From Dyadobacter luticola (GTDB lineage Bacteria; Bacteroidota; Bacteroidia; Cytophagales; Spirosomataceae), in the NCBI RefSeq assembly GCF_005860805.1, contig NZ_VCEJ01000005.1, forward strand, positions 806,001 through 870,000: a DNA stretch of 64,000 bases, in the 5' to 3' direction. Position 1 is the first letter of the stretch. Every line of letters begins with the position of its first letter. Positions 25,119 through 33,805 of this stretch are shown here, one piece after another. Position numbers and translations under genes: made by a program. Below the pieces are notes generated by a model that had not been told where the DNA came from, did not search any database, and saw nothing but the letters and a program-made list of their open reading frames with translations.

Positions 25119-27388
25119 CCGATTTCCGTGGCAACTTCCTCGCTGCTGTCGGCGGTTTTGTGTTTGATAAATTCCTTGATCAGGTCTCGGTCTCCGGCGA
25201 TCCAGAGCACGTCCAGGTTTTCAATGATCATGGATGAATCAGGATTGAGAATGCGTTCGCCATTTCTTTCCAAACCGACGATCATACCCTGAGTTTTTTC
25301 TCGTATCCCACTGTTTCTGATCGACTTGCCGCGAATGTTGTATTCATTTCTGACTTCTATCCTTTCTAATACGATGCTGTCTTCATGGGCCATGTAAATG
25401 TCCCCGTTGGTACTTACCTCGACATGAACCCGGAAGTCATCTAACTGATCGTCGGTACCGATCACTTCGATGCGGTCGCAGGGATAGAGGACTTCGGTAG
25501 GGCGGGGCAGGTGGATGGTGCTGCTTCCCCTTTCGATGAGCACAACGTTGATCCCAAAATGTTCCCTGATTTTCAGTTCCTGCAAGGTTTTGCCAATCAA
25601 ATTGGAATCCGCGCTTACTTCCAGAAACGCGAAGTGTGCGTCCCAAGGCAGTAAGATCCGCTTCGATTTGCCGCTGCCTTCCAGTTGTCTGGCATTGAGA
25701 TTTTGTAAAAAACGGTCTTCAATCTTGCTATAAAATTGTTGTAGTCTCTGGTAAAATATGGCAAAACCCAACACCATAATGCCGCCTGCGACGCTCAGGG
25801 CAGTGGGCGTAGCAAAAAAGGAATTCAGTAAAAATCCCATCAGAATAATGGCAATGAGTACCCTTGAAAGTTCGAGGAGCAGCAAAGGGCCACGGCTGTA
25901 TTTCCGACTCAGCCAAATGGCCGAGTACGCTTTCCGATTGGACCTTTTAAAAACCAGCGCCCACAAAAACGGGGACACCAGTAAAAAAGTGATTACAAAA
26001 AGTACAGAATTCGTGATAAATGTCTCAGGGATAAAGGCATGAAGCTCGTCTGCCAGCTGGCGGGAAGCTGCCAGAACGATGCCGATCACGACCACCGAGT
26101 TGAGTATGATGGTCTGCGCGTAAGATTTTAAGATACTGTTCCAATGTGTTGTCTGGCCGATGGTTTCGGTACTTGTGCTGTAACGGTTCAGGTATAGACG
26201 CCATTTTTCGGGCAGCACTTTTTCCAGCCACTCGTACAAAGGCTCCGATGCCTTCATCATGTAAGGTGTTGTAAATGTGGTAATCACGGACACACCGACG
26301 GCGATTGGATAGAGAAAATTGCTCGTCACTTTTAGGGCCAAACCCAGGTTAGCGATGATAAAGGAAAACTCACCGATCTGTGACAAGCTCATGCCTGATT
26401 GCAGTGATTTTTTCAAAGGCTGACCGGAAATGACTGCACCTAACGTTACAAAAAAGGTTTTTCCAAAAACAACAACCAGCACCAGGATGGCAGTTGGTAC
26501 TGCATATTGGATCAATAATGTAGGATTGATCAGCATGCCCACCGAAATGAAGAATACCGCTCCAAAAAGATCTTTCAAGGGTTTTAGTAAATGTTCGATT
26601 TTCTCGGCATGCGTAGTTTCAGCCAGGATTGATCCCATAATAAATGCACCGAGCGCCGCGGAAAAGCCGGCCTGCGTCACCAGAAACACCATTCCAAAAC
26701 AAAGTGCAACGGAAGTGATCAACACACTTTCATCATTCATCAACTGGCGGTAGCGGCGCAAAAGCGTGGGAAACACGAATATGCCGCCCAGAAACCAGAT
26801 TGTCAGGAAAAAGAATAGTTTACAAATGGATTGCAGCATTTCGATCCCTGCAAATTGCTGACTGATCGATAATGTTGACAATAAGACCATTAACAAAACG
26901 GCGGCAAGATCTTCTATCACCAGAATGCCCAGTACAACCCTGGTAAACTGCTGCGTTTTCATGCCCAGTTCATCGAATGCACGGAAAATGATCGTGGTGG
27001 AGGATATGGCAATGATACCTCCCAGGAAAAGACTGTCAGTTTTGCTCCATCCGAGAAGCTGGCCGGTGATGAAGCCAGTCGCCAGCATCATAGAAACTTC
27101 GAAGAGGCCCGTGATAGCGGCAGTATTACCTACTTTGACGAGTTTTTTAAAACTGAATTCAAGTCCCAGGTTAAAAAGCAAAAAGATGACACCGATCTCC
27201 GCCCAGATCTCGATGGTTTTAATGTCGGTTATGGTAGGGAATAGGTGAAAATTGGGGCCCACGAGCAGTCCGGCCAAAATATAGCCGAGTACGATCGGCT
27301 GTTTTAATTTTTTAAATATGAGGGTGATCACCCCCGCCATCGTCAGGATGAGAGATAGGTCAACAATAAGTTGTGGAACATGAGTCAT
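25115..27388 (-). CDS. Cation:proton antiporter, CPA2/KefB type, with TrkA-C domains
   Basis: Inner-membrane monovalent cation/proton antiporter. The 12- to 13-helix exchanger domain spans about residues 5-380, with the family's IWAEIGVIFLLFNLGLEF motif (about 60-77). Additional hydrophobic helices (about 430-540) and two TrkA-C (RCK-C) domains follow (about 585-655 and 670-745), with no TrkA-N nucleotide-binding domain. I set the start at ATG 27386-27388 (MTHVPQL); a TTG eight codons earlier is in frame. 757 residues, longer than plain KefB. Probable roles are K+ efflux and pH or osmotic control. Confidence 0.88.
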   Translation of the reverse strand: MTHVPQLIVDLSLILTMAGVITLIFKKLKQPIVLGYILAGLLVGPNFHLFPTITDIKTIEIWAEIGVIFLLFNLGLEFSFKKLVKVGNTAAITGLFEVSMMLATGFITGQLLGWSKTDSLFLGGIIAISSTTIIFRAFDELGMKTQQFTRVVLGILVIEDLAAVLLMVLLSTLSISQQFAGIEMLQSICKLFFFLTIWFLGGIFVFPTLLRRYRQLMNDESVLITSVALCFGMVFLVTQAGFSAALGAFIMGSILAETTHAEKIEHLLKPLKDLFGAVFFISVGMLINPTLLIQYAVPTAILVLVVVFGKTFFVTLGAVISGQPLKKSLQSGMSLSQIGEFSFIIANLGLALKVTSNFLYPIAVGVSVITTFTTPYMMKASEPLYEWLEKVLPEKWRLYLNRYSTSTETIGQTTHWNSILKSYAQTIILNSVVVIGIVLAASRQLADELHAFIPETFITNSVLFVITFLLVSPFLWALVFKRSNRKAYSAIWLSRKYSRGPLLLLELSRVLIAIILMGFLLNSFFATPTALSVAGGIMVLGFAIFYQRLQQFYSKIEDRFLQNLNARQLEGSGKSKRILLPWDAHFAFLEVSADSNLIGKTLQELKIREHFGINVVLIERGSSTIHLPRPTEVLYPCDRIEVIGTDDQLDDFRVHVEVSTNGDIYMAHEDSIVLERIEVRNEYNIRGKSIRNSGIREKTQGMIVGLERNGERILNPDSSMIIENLDVLWIAGDRDLIKEFIKHKTADSSEEVATEIG

Positions 27389-27421
27389 GAAGGGTATAAG
27401 TTGATGGATCAATAAAATACA

Positions 27422-27449
27422 AAAAGCCTTTGACTAGTCAAAGGCTTTT
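27422..27449 (-). terminator. Intrinsic terminator after sufB
   Basis: Perfect palindrome AAAAGCCTTTGA / TCAAAGGCTTTT with a CTAG loop, 12-bp stem; on the minus strand it is followed by a T-run. It lies 35 bases downstream of the sufB stop and separates sufB from the antiporter gene. Confidence 0.9.
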
Positions 27450-27483
27450 CTGATATAAAACCGTAAAATGGGGCTTGTACGAC

Positions 27484-28929
27484 TTAACCTACGCTGCCTT
27501 CCAAACTGATTTCCAATAGTTTCTGCGCCTCTACCGCAAACTCCATCGGGAGCTGATTTAGAACCTCTTTTGCATAACCATTTACGATCAGCGCCACAGC
27601 TTGTTCAGTAGGAATTCCGCGCTGGTTGCAGTAAAAAAGGATATCTTCTCCAATTTTAGAAGTTGTCGCTTCGTGCTCCACCGTAGCGGATGGGTTGCTT
27701 ACTTCAATGTATGGAAATGTATGCGCACCGCACTTATCGCCCAGCAACAAAGAGTCGCATTGCGAGAAGTTACGCGCTTTTTCGGCTCTCTTGAAAACCT
27801 GTACTAAACCGCGGTACGAATTCTGGCTTTTGCCTGCCGAGATACCTTTTGAAACGATGCGGCTTTTGGTATTTTTCCCGATGTGGATCATTTTGGTACC
27901 CGTATCAGCCTGCTGCATGTTGTTTGTTACTGCAACGGAATAAAACTCACCGATCGAATTATCGCCTTTCAAGATCACAGACGGATATTTCCAGGTAATT
28001 GCGGAACCAGTTTCAACCTGGGTCCAGGATATTTTAGAGCCCGGCCCATCACACAATCCGCGTTTTGTCACGAAATTGTAGATACCGCCTTTTCCGTCTT
28101 TATCGCCAGGATACCAGTTTTGTACAGTCGAATATTTCACATTTGCATTGTCATGGGCGAAAATTTCCACTACCGCAGCGTGCAACTGGTTCTCATCACG
28201 CATCGGCGCAGTACAACCTTCGAGGTAACTTACCTGACTGTCGGCATCGCCCACAATCAATGTGCGCTCAAACTGACCTGTACCGGCAGCATTGATCCGG
28301 AAATAGGTCGAAAGCTCCATCGGGCAGCGGACGCCTTTTGGAATGTATACAAACGAACCATCTGAAAATACGGCCGAATTCAGCGCAGCGTAATAGTTAT
28401 CTTTTGGCGGAACAACCGATCCAAGGTATTTTTTAACAAGGTCAGGATGCTCACGGATCGCCTCGCTGATAGAGCAGAAAATGATGCCTTTCTCTTTCAG
28501 CGCGCCCTTGAACGTCGTAAAAACCGACTCCGAATCCATCACGGCATCTACCGCAATACCCGAAATCCTTTTCTGTTCATTCAGTGAAATTCCAAGCCTC
28601 TCAAATGTGTTACGCAACTCAGGATCAATGTCATCAATGCTCTCGACAGCTTTCTTTTTCTTAGGCGCCGAGTAATATTTGATAGCCTGAAAATCGATTT
28701 TAGGATAGTGTACATTTGGCCATTTAGGCTCAGCCATGCTCAGCCACAAATGATAAGCTTTCAGGCGCCATTCCAGCATCCATTCCGGCTCATTTTTTTT
28801 TGCAGAAATAAACCTGACAATATCGTCACTGAGCCCCGCAGGGGCCTCATCTGCCTCAATATCAGTTACAAAGCCATATTTGTATTCCGAACTGGTGATT
28901 TCCTCCAACAATTCTTCTTCTTTGCTCAT
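27484..28929 (-). CDS. sufB: Fe-S cluster assembly protein SufB
   Basis: Scaffold component of the SufBCD complex on which [Fe-S] clusters are built. 481 residues with the conserved RISGIAVDAVMDSESV, VPPKDNYYAALNSAVFSDGSF and SRIVSKGISAGKSQNSYRGLV segments and the Cys-bearing C-terminal half (DSLLLGDKCGAHTFPYIE). The start is MSKEEELLEEI at 28929. No sufC or sufD follows; a terminator and an antiporter gene do, so the usual sufBCD order is broken here. Confidence 0.96.
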   Translation of the reverse strand: MSKEEELLEEITSSEYKYGFVTDIEADEAPAGLSDDIVRFISAKKNEPEWMLEWRLKAYHLWLSMAEPKWPNVHYPKIDFQAIKYYSAPKKKKAVESIDDIDPELRNTFERLGISLNEQKRISGIAVDAVMDSESVFTTFKGALKEKGIIFCSISEAIREHPDLVKKYLGSVVPPKDNYYAALNSAVFSDGSFVYIPKGVRCPMELSTYFRINAAGTGQFERTLIVGDADSQVSYLEGCTAPMRDENQLHAAVVEIFAHDNANVKYSTVQNWYPGDKDGKGGIYNFVTKRGLCDGPGSKISWTQVETGSAITWKYPSVILKGDNSIGEFYSVAVTNNMQQADTGTKMIHIGKNTKSRIVSKGISAGKSQNSYRGLVQVFKRAEKARNFSQCDSLLLGDKCGAHTFPYIEVSNPSATVEHEATTSKIGEDILFYCNQRGIPTEQAVALIVNGYAKEVLNQLPMEFAVEAQKLLEISLEGSVG

Positions 28930-29001
28930 AGTCTTAAATGATCACACTGTGTTTGGTAATATGGTAACACAGAGAAACGGGATTGAGTTTAATCGGGGGA
29001 T

Positions 29002-29009
29002 CAAAAATA
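29002..29009 (-). promoter_or_regulatory. Putative sufB -7 box (TATTTTTG)
   Basis: Minus strand reads TATTTTTG (TAnnTTTG), about 73 bases upstream of the sufB start. No -33 TTTG is evident at consensus spacing. Confidence 0.4.
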
Positions 29010-29034
29010 GGGAATTTTGGCGAGAACTGCCCGG

Positions 29035-30000
29035 TTAAAGATAACTATGGGAAGCCAAATAGTTCTGTACATAATCCTTCACACCCGCTTCCAGCGAAGT
29101 AAAAGGTTTGTCGTAACCGATCGAACGAATTTTGCTCATATTGGCCTCGGTGAAATACTGGTATTTATCGCGGATATCTGCCGGCGTATCAATGTAAGAT
29201 ATGTCCGGCGTCTTGTCCATCGCATTGAATGTACTGATCACGAGGTCTTTAAATGTTCTCGCTTCGCCGGTTCCCAGATTATAGATACCCGAATTTTTCC
29301 GGTGGTGCATGAAGAAAATACAGACGTCGATCAGATCTTTGACGTAAATAAAATCGCGCATCTGCTCACCATCTTTGTATTCCGGGTTGTGAGAGCGGAA
29401 AAGCTTCATTTTCTCCGTCGCCTTGATCTGGTTGTAGGCGTGGAAAATGACGGATGCCATTCGTCCTTTGTGGTATTCGTTGGGGCCGTAAACATTGAAA
29501 AACTTCAATCCTACCCAGAAAAACGGTTTTTCTTCCTGCTCCAAAGCCCAGATATCAAACTCATTTTTAGAATCACCGTAAGGATTCAGCGGTTTCAGTT
29601 GGGATAAGGTAGTTTCATCGTCATCATACCCATTTTCACCCAGCCCGTAAGTCGCTGCGGAAGAGGCATATACCAACGGAACCTGGTACGCCACACATTT
29701 CTGCCAGATCGATTTGGAATAGTTGACATTCAATTCATCGAAGATTTCTTTATCAAATTCAGTAGTATCTGTGCGGGCGCCAATGTGAAATATGAACTCA
29801 ATGTCGCGGCTGTTTGCATCGATCCAGTCAAATAGTTCGCTGCGTTCAACTTTTTCCTTAATTGTCTTACCTTCAAGGTTTTCCGCCTTTTCGATTTTAG
29901 AGAAATCATCGACGGCAATTATATTTTTGAAACCATCTGCATTGAGACGGCTGATTAATCCGCTACCGATGAAACCGGCGGCACCTGTTACAATAATCAT
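29035..30000 (-). CDS. hldD: ADP-L-glycero-D-manno-heptose-6-epimerase
   Basis: Extended SDR enzyme (321 residues) that epimerises ADP-D-glycero-D-manno-heptose for LPS inner-core synthesis. NAD(P)-binding GAAGFIGSGL at about residues 6-15, family marker HIGARTDTTE (about 72-81), catalytic YGDSKNEFD and the LKFFNVYGPNEYHKGRMASV segment typical of HldD. Start at 30000 (MIIVTGAAGFIG). A promoter-like box lies between it and the divergent queD gene. It implies that the organism makes LPS with heptose. Confidence 0.95.
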   Translation of the reverse strand: MIIVTGAAGFIGSGLISRLNADGFKNIIAVDDFSKIEKAENLEGKTIKEKVERSELFDWIDANSRDIEFIFHIGARTDTTEFDKEIFDELNVNYSKSIWQKCVAYQVPLVYASSAATYGLGENGYDDDETTLSQLKPLNPYGDSKNEFDIWALEQEEKPFFWVGLKFFNVYGPNEYHKGRMASVIFHAYNQIKATEKMKLFRSHNPEYKDGEQMRDFIYVKDLIDVCIFFMHHRKNSGIYNLGTGEARTFKDLVISTFNAMDKTPDISYIDTPADIRDKYQYFTEANMSKIRSIGYDKPFTSLEAGVKDYVQNYLASHSYL

Positions 30001-30053
30001 TGGAGATAAAGTCTGGTTAATGGGATTTTTTCCGGTATACCCTTGTTAAAAGG

Positions 30054-30082
30054 CAAAACTACGGATACAAGCTGTAATTTTG
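30054..30082. promoter_or_regulatory. Divergent hldD/queD promoter region
   Basis: On the minus strand TAGTTTTG (30054-30061) faces hldD; on the plus strand TAATTTTG (30075-30082) faces queD. Both match TAnnTTTG. The two -7 boxes are 13 bases apart, suggesting divergent, possibly competing promoters. -33 elements are not clear. Confidence 0.45.
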
Positions 30083-30112
30083 TACCCGATTTAATACGAG
30101 TGAAAAAGTTTT

Positions 30113-30532
30113 ATGATTTACGTAACAAGGAAAGAGCATTTTAATGCGGCCCACCGGCTTTTTAATCCGGCGTGGTCTGATGAGAAAAACCAGGAGGTTT
30201 TTGGCCCTTGCGCCAATAACAACTGGCATGGGCATAACTTTGAGCTGATTGTTACGGTGAAAGGCAAACCGAACCCGGATACCGGTTTTGTCATCGATTT
30301 AAAGGTTTTAGGAGATATCATTAAAGAAAAAATTATTGATAAAGTCGATCATAAAAACCTCAATCTCGATGTGGATTTTATGAAAGATAAAATGGCTTCG
30401 TGCGAAATTTTTGTGATGGAAATCTGGAAAATCCTCGCGCCAGCGGTAAATGAAGCTGCTGATGATGCCCGTCTTCACTACATTAAGCTCATAGAAACTC
30501 CCAAAAACTTCGTAGAGTATTACGGAGAATAG
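30113..30532 (+). CDS. queD: 6-pyruvoyl/6-carboxytetrahydropterin synthase
   Basis: Zinc enzyme converting dihydroneopterin triphosphate to 6-carboxytetrahydropterin, the second step of queuosine (7-deazaguanine) synthesis. 139 residues with zinc-ligand histidines in EHFNAAHRL (His about 9 and 14) and WHGHNF (about 38-43), plus the family's DHKNLNLD and the Glu of LIETP near residue 126. Divergent from hldD and 15 bases before lpxB, so probably co-transcribed with lpxB. The canonical PTPS vs QueD distinction cannot be fully settled by eye. Confidence 0.9.
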   Translation: MIYVTRKEHFNAAHRLFNPAWSDEKNQEVFGPCANNNWHGHNFELIVTVKGKPNPDTGFVIDLKVLGDIIKEKIIDKVDHKNLNLDVDFMKDKMASCEIFVMEIWKILAPAVNEAADDARLHYIKLIETPKNFVEYYGE

Positions 30533-30547
30533 CAACAAAAAGGCTAC

Positions 30548-31657
30548 ATGAAATACTACCTGGTTGCCGGCGAGCGTTCGGGAGACCTTCACGGCTCCAA
30601 CTTGATCAAAGGCATCAGGGAAAATGACCCTAATGCAACTTTTCGTGGCTGGGGTGGTGAAATGATGCAAACGGAAGGCATGGAACTTGTCACGCATTAC
30701 AAGGATACCGCTTTCATGGGTTTCCTGGAAGTAATGCTGAATCTGCACAAGATTTCCGGATTTCTGAAAAAATGTAAAGCCGATATCCTTGAATATCAGC
30801 CCGATGCATTGGTTTTGATTGACTATCCGGGCTTCAATTTGCGCATTGCGGCATTTGCCAAATCCAAAGGCCTGAAAGTCTTTTATTACATTTCCCCGAA
30901 AGTCTGGGCATGGAACCAGAAGCGCGCCTGGAAGATCAAAAAGAACGTCGATCACATGTTTGTGATCTTCTCCTTTGAAGTGGATTTCTACAAAAAATTC
31001 GACTATAAGGTTGATTATGTGGGCAATCCGCTGATGGATGCCATCGCAAATTTCCAGCCCGATACTGATTTTCACGCCAAAAACAACCTTCGTGCCGACA
31101 AGCCCATCATTGCGCTGCTTCCGGGCAGCCGCCAGCAGGAAATCATCGGCATGCTGGATTTAATGCTGACCGTCCAACCACATTTTCCTGATTATCAATT
31201 TGTCATCGCTGGCGTGAGTAACCTTCCAGCAAGTTTGTACCAGAAATACATTGCCTCGCACAATGCTGTGATTGTTTACGAAAAGACCTATGATCTGCTG
31301 AAAATCGCACAAGCCGCATTGGTTACTTCCGGCACGGCAACATTGGAAACTGCTTTATTCGGCGTGCCAGAGGTAGTTTGCTATAAAACGAGCGGTTTTT
31401 CCTACGCCGTCGCAAAGCGGCTGATCCGGATCCCATTTATTTCCTTGGTAAATCTGATTATGGAACGGGAAGTTGTAAGGGAATTGATTCAGGATGAGCT
31501 GAATGAAACATTGCTGGTCGAAGAACTGGGAAGCATTTTGCCTGGTGGTGCGAAGTATGAAAAACAATTGGCTGATTATCAGGCGTTGAAAGAATTGGTC
31601 GGCGGGCCGGGGGCTTCTGAGCGGGCCGGACGATTGATTGTTGGATATTTAAAATGA
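30548..31657 (+). CDS. lpxB: Lipid-A-disaccharide synthase
   Basis: GT19 glycosyltransferase making the lipid A disaccharide from UDP-2,3-diacylglucosamine and lipid X. 369 residues with GERSGDLHGSNLI at about 8-20, the FRGWGGEMM motif (about 35-43), YISPKVWAWNQKRAWKIKK (about 116-134) and LLPGSRQQEI (about 195-204). Strongly diagnostic. Peripheral inner-membrane enzyme. Downstream of queD with a 15-base gap. Confidence 0.96.
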   Translation: MKYYLVAGERSGDLHGSNLIKGIRENDPNATFRGWGGEMMQTEGMELVTHYKDTAFMGFLEVMLNLHKISGFLKKCKADILEYQPDALVLIDYPGFNLRIAAFAKSKGLKVFYYISPKVWAWNQKRAWKIKKNVDHMFVIFSFEVDFYKKFDYKVDYVGNPLMDAIANFQPDTDFHAKNNLRADKPIIALLPGSRQQEIIGMLDLMLTVQPHFPDYQFVIAGVSNLPASLYQKYIASHNAVIVYEKTYDLLKIAQAALVTSGTATLETALFGVPEVVCYKTSGFSYAVAKRLIRIPFISLVNLIMEREVVRELIQDELNETLLVEELGSILPGGAKYEKQLADYQALKELVGGPGASERAGRLIVGYLK

Positions 31658-31760
31658 TAAACTTTTAAATGAATGGATACTGCAATCTCGATTGTTGACA
31701 ACAAACCCGAATAGCTGGCCGACATTGAAATGGAGATTGTGCTGGATTAGAGCAAGTCGC

Positions 31761-32354
31761 CTATTTGAAAATAGTTTCCAAATTAATTTCCATCTCCGGA
31801 AAAATATTCGACCGCAATTTGTGGATCGCAGGCCTCATGCCTACATATCTTCCTTCCTCATTCAAAACATACACGAAAACGGCATCCTCGGCAGGCTCTA
31901 CCAGCCAATACTCCCGCACACCGCATTCTTCATAAAGCGTAAACTTATTATCCATTTCCTTGCGGGAATTTCCGGGAGATAATATTTCAATGATCAGGTC
32001 AGGCGCACCGAGGCAACCCCTGTCATCCAGTTTCGATTCATCGCAGATAATGCACAAGTCAGGCTGAACGACAGTATAGATTTTCCCGTCCGAAACGTCC
32101 TGATTTTTCTTGGGTAAACGAACATCAAATGGCGCTAAAAAAACATTGCAATAATGTCCTTTGAAGAAAGTACCAACCTCCAAATGCAGATGTCCCAAAA
32201 TAGTCTGGTGCCTCCGCGAAGACGCCGGGGACATTTTGAAAATCTTACCTTTAATCAGTTCCAGGCGCTCCTCGAATTGCCAGAGCAAATAGTCCGCGTA
32301 AGTATAAGTGCCGCTTAAATCGAGTTGATTGATGTTTGTGATGATACCCTGCAT
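31761..32354 (-). CDS. Uma2 family (DUF820) restriction-endonuclease-like protein
   Basis: 197-residue protein of the PD-(D/E)XK-fold Uma2 family. Characteristic features: ELIKGKIFKMSPASSRRHQ at about residues 33-51, VVQPDLCIICD (about 92-102), GAPDLIIEILSPGNS (about 110-124) with the D...E-x-L catalytic spacing, and EYWLVEP (about 147-153). Function in cells is unknown; members often occur in many copies and stand alone. The 100 bases between lpxB and this gene hold only a short in-frame-stop fragment. Confidence 0.85.
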   Translation of the reverse strand: MQGIITNINQLDLSGTYTYADYLLWQFEERLELIKGKIFKMSPASSRRHQTILGHLHLEVGTFFKGHYCNVFLAPFDVRLPKKNQDVSDGKIYTVVQPDLCIICDESKLDDRGCLGAPDLIIEILSPGNSRKEMDNKFTLYEECGVREYWLVEPAEDAVFVYVLNEEGRYVGMRPAIHKLRSNIFPEMEINLETIFK

Positions 32355-32414
32355 AGCATATTCGTTTCAGGTAAAGCTACCTAAAATCAAGAAAAGACAG
32401 AAATTTCAGCTACA

Positions 32415-33668
32415 TCAAGTCTTCCGCTTTTTCTTTCGCGCCGAGGGAAACAACACATTATTTAAAATCAACCGGTACCCGGGCGAGTTGGGGTACAAAT
32501 TCAGATCGGTCGGCATTCTTCGACCGCCGCCGCCGCGACCTTCCGGGTCGTGGCCGCCGTAGAATGTCCACTGGCCGCGGCCCATTTCGCCGTAAATGTA
32601 ACGGTCGGAGGCGCTGCTGGTGCCCATCACGAGCACATTTGGCTTGACGGTATATTTGGAAAACGCGGTGGTTTGCCCGAAAAATTCGCGGATTAAATGT
32701 TCGTGGTTTTGTACCAGCATCGCCGGTATTACGTCCCATTTTGCAGAAAAATCGAACACGGAAAAATAAGCGTCATTTTCGCCCCATCCGCGGTATCTGC
32801 CCGCGGCAGAGTTAATGTCCGAGAAATTCATTCCTTCGTATTCATCCAGCACCAGCTTGAAATTCTGGAAAGCAAATGTTTTCTCAAAGTCCAGCTTCGA
32901 CTGCGCATCCGGGTCGATGCCGTCGCCGTCGAGATTATCCACAATGTCTGTACCTTCTGCGGCGAGTGCAATGTCAAATGTTTCAGCGCCGGAGCACATC
33001 GCGAAGAGGAAGCCGCCGCCCGCGCAAAATTCTTTAATCGCCTTCGCAACAGCCAATTTCATTTTAGAAACTTTGGCATAACCAAAACGATTTGCGATCG
33101 CTTCCTGCGCCTTAATGTCCTGCTGCGTTGTCCTGCGCAGGTTTTTGCCAAACTGACCGGTAAAATCTTCATGATGCAAATGCAGCCAGTCATACTTCGG
33201 AAGATCACCCTTGAGGATTTCTTCATCGTAAATGACCTCAAAAGGAATTTCGGCATATTTCAAAACCAACAAAACAGCATCGGTATTTTCAAATTCTGCC
33301 GGGCTGATCTTGATAGGAGAATAAACCGCAATTTTAGCCGCCTTAAAAAGCTTTACCACATCCATGTTCACATTCGGATCACTAATCTGGGCCACGATCT
33401 GCGCACTGGAAGCTTCGGATAAAACTTCATAAGATATCGCCCGAACTTTACATTCATTTTCGATGGACTTGCTATACTGCACTTTGAAACTTCCACCCCG
33501 GTAATTGAGCAGCCACTCCACTTCAATGTCGCCTTTTAATAAAAAATAAGCGAGGCCGTATGCTTTCAAATGATTGGTTTGCGCCTGATCCATTGGGATC
33601 AGGATCTGATTTCCCATGCAGGCACCCGAAATCAGGAACAGAAAGAAGATGAGCGTCTTTTTCAGCAT
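32415..33668 (-). CDS. Predicted lipoprotein with amidotransferase-like fold (often labelled asparagine synthetase B)
   Basis: 417 residues. The signal sequence ends in SGACMG, a lipobox-like Cys at about residue 17, so I predict a lipoprotein. The family carries the misleading label asparagine synthetase B in databases; no AsnB N-terminal nucleophile Cys or ATP-pyrophosphatase motif is visible. Residues about 120-300 look like a class I glutamine-amidotransferase/ThuA-like alpha/beta fold, with FAMCSGAETFDIA resembling a nucleophile elbow (Cys about 221). The C-terminal part has WTFYGGHDPEG, also a ThuA-like feature. Function unknown. Confidence 0.6.
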   Translation of the reverse strand: MLKKTLIFFLFLISGACMGNQILIPMDQAQTNHLKAYGLAYFLLKGDIEVEWLLNYRGGSFKVQYSKSIENECKVRAISYEVLSEASSAQIVAQISDPNVNMDVVKLFKAAKIAVYSPIKISPAEFENTDAVLLVLKYAEIPFEVIYDEEILKGDLPKYDWLHLHHEDFTGQFGKNLRRTTQQDIKAQEAIANRFGYAKVSKMKLAVAKAIKEFCAGGGFLFAMCSGAETFDIALAAEGTDIVDNLDGDGIDPDAQSKLDFEKTFAFQNFKLVLDEYEGMNFSDINSAAGRYRGWGENDAYFSVFDFSAKWDVIPAMLVQNHEHLIREFFGQTTAFSKYTVKPNVLVMGTSSASDRYIYGEMGRGQWTFYGGHDPEGRGGGGRRMPTDLNLYPNSPGYRLILNNVLFPSARKKKRKT

Positions 33669-33715
33669 ACAGAACAGGATTAGGAATTCAGGGAGCTTAG
33701 GGTAGGGGAGGTGAT

Positions 33716-33723
33716 CAAATTTA
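33716..33723 (-). promoter_or_regulatory. Putative -7 box (TAAATTTG) for the lipoprotein gene
   Basis: Minus strand TAAATTTG, 48 bases upstream of the lipoprotein start. Matches TAnnTTTG; -33 not clear. Confidence 0.4.
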
Positions 33724-33805
33724 ACGAAATAAAATCACTTTTGTGCGCTGACCCTCAGGTTTTTGCTCATGCTGAAATCCGGTTCTGAATGTTGCCCAAG
33801 AACAC

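Noticed and set aside
31673..31744. MDTAISIVDNKPE followed by a stop and then LADIEMEIVLD in the same frame between lpxB and the Uma2 gene, as a broken gene.
   Set aside because: Too short, no recognisable family, and one in-frame stop in 24 codons is expected by chance.
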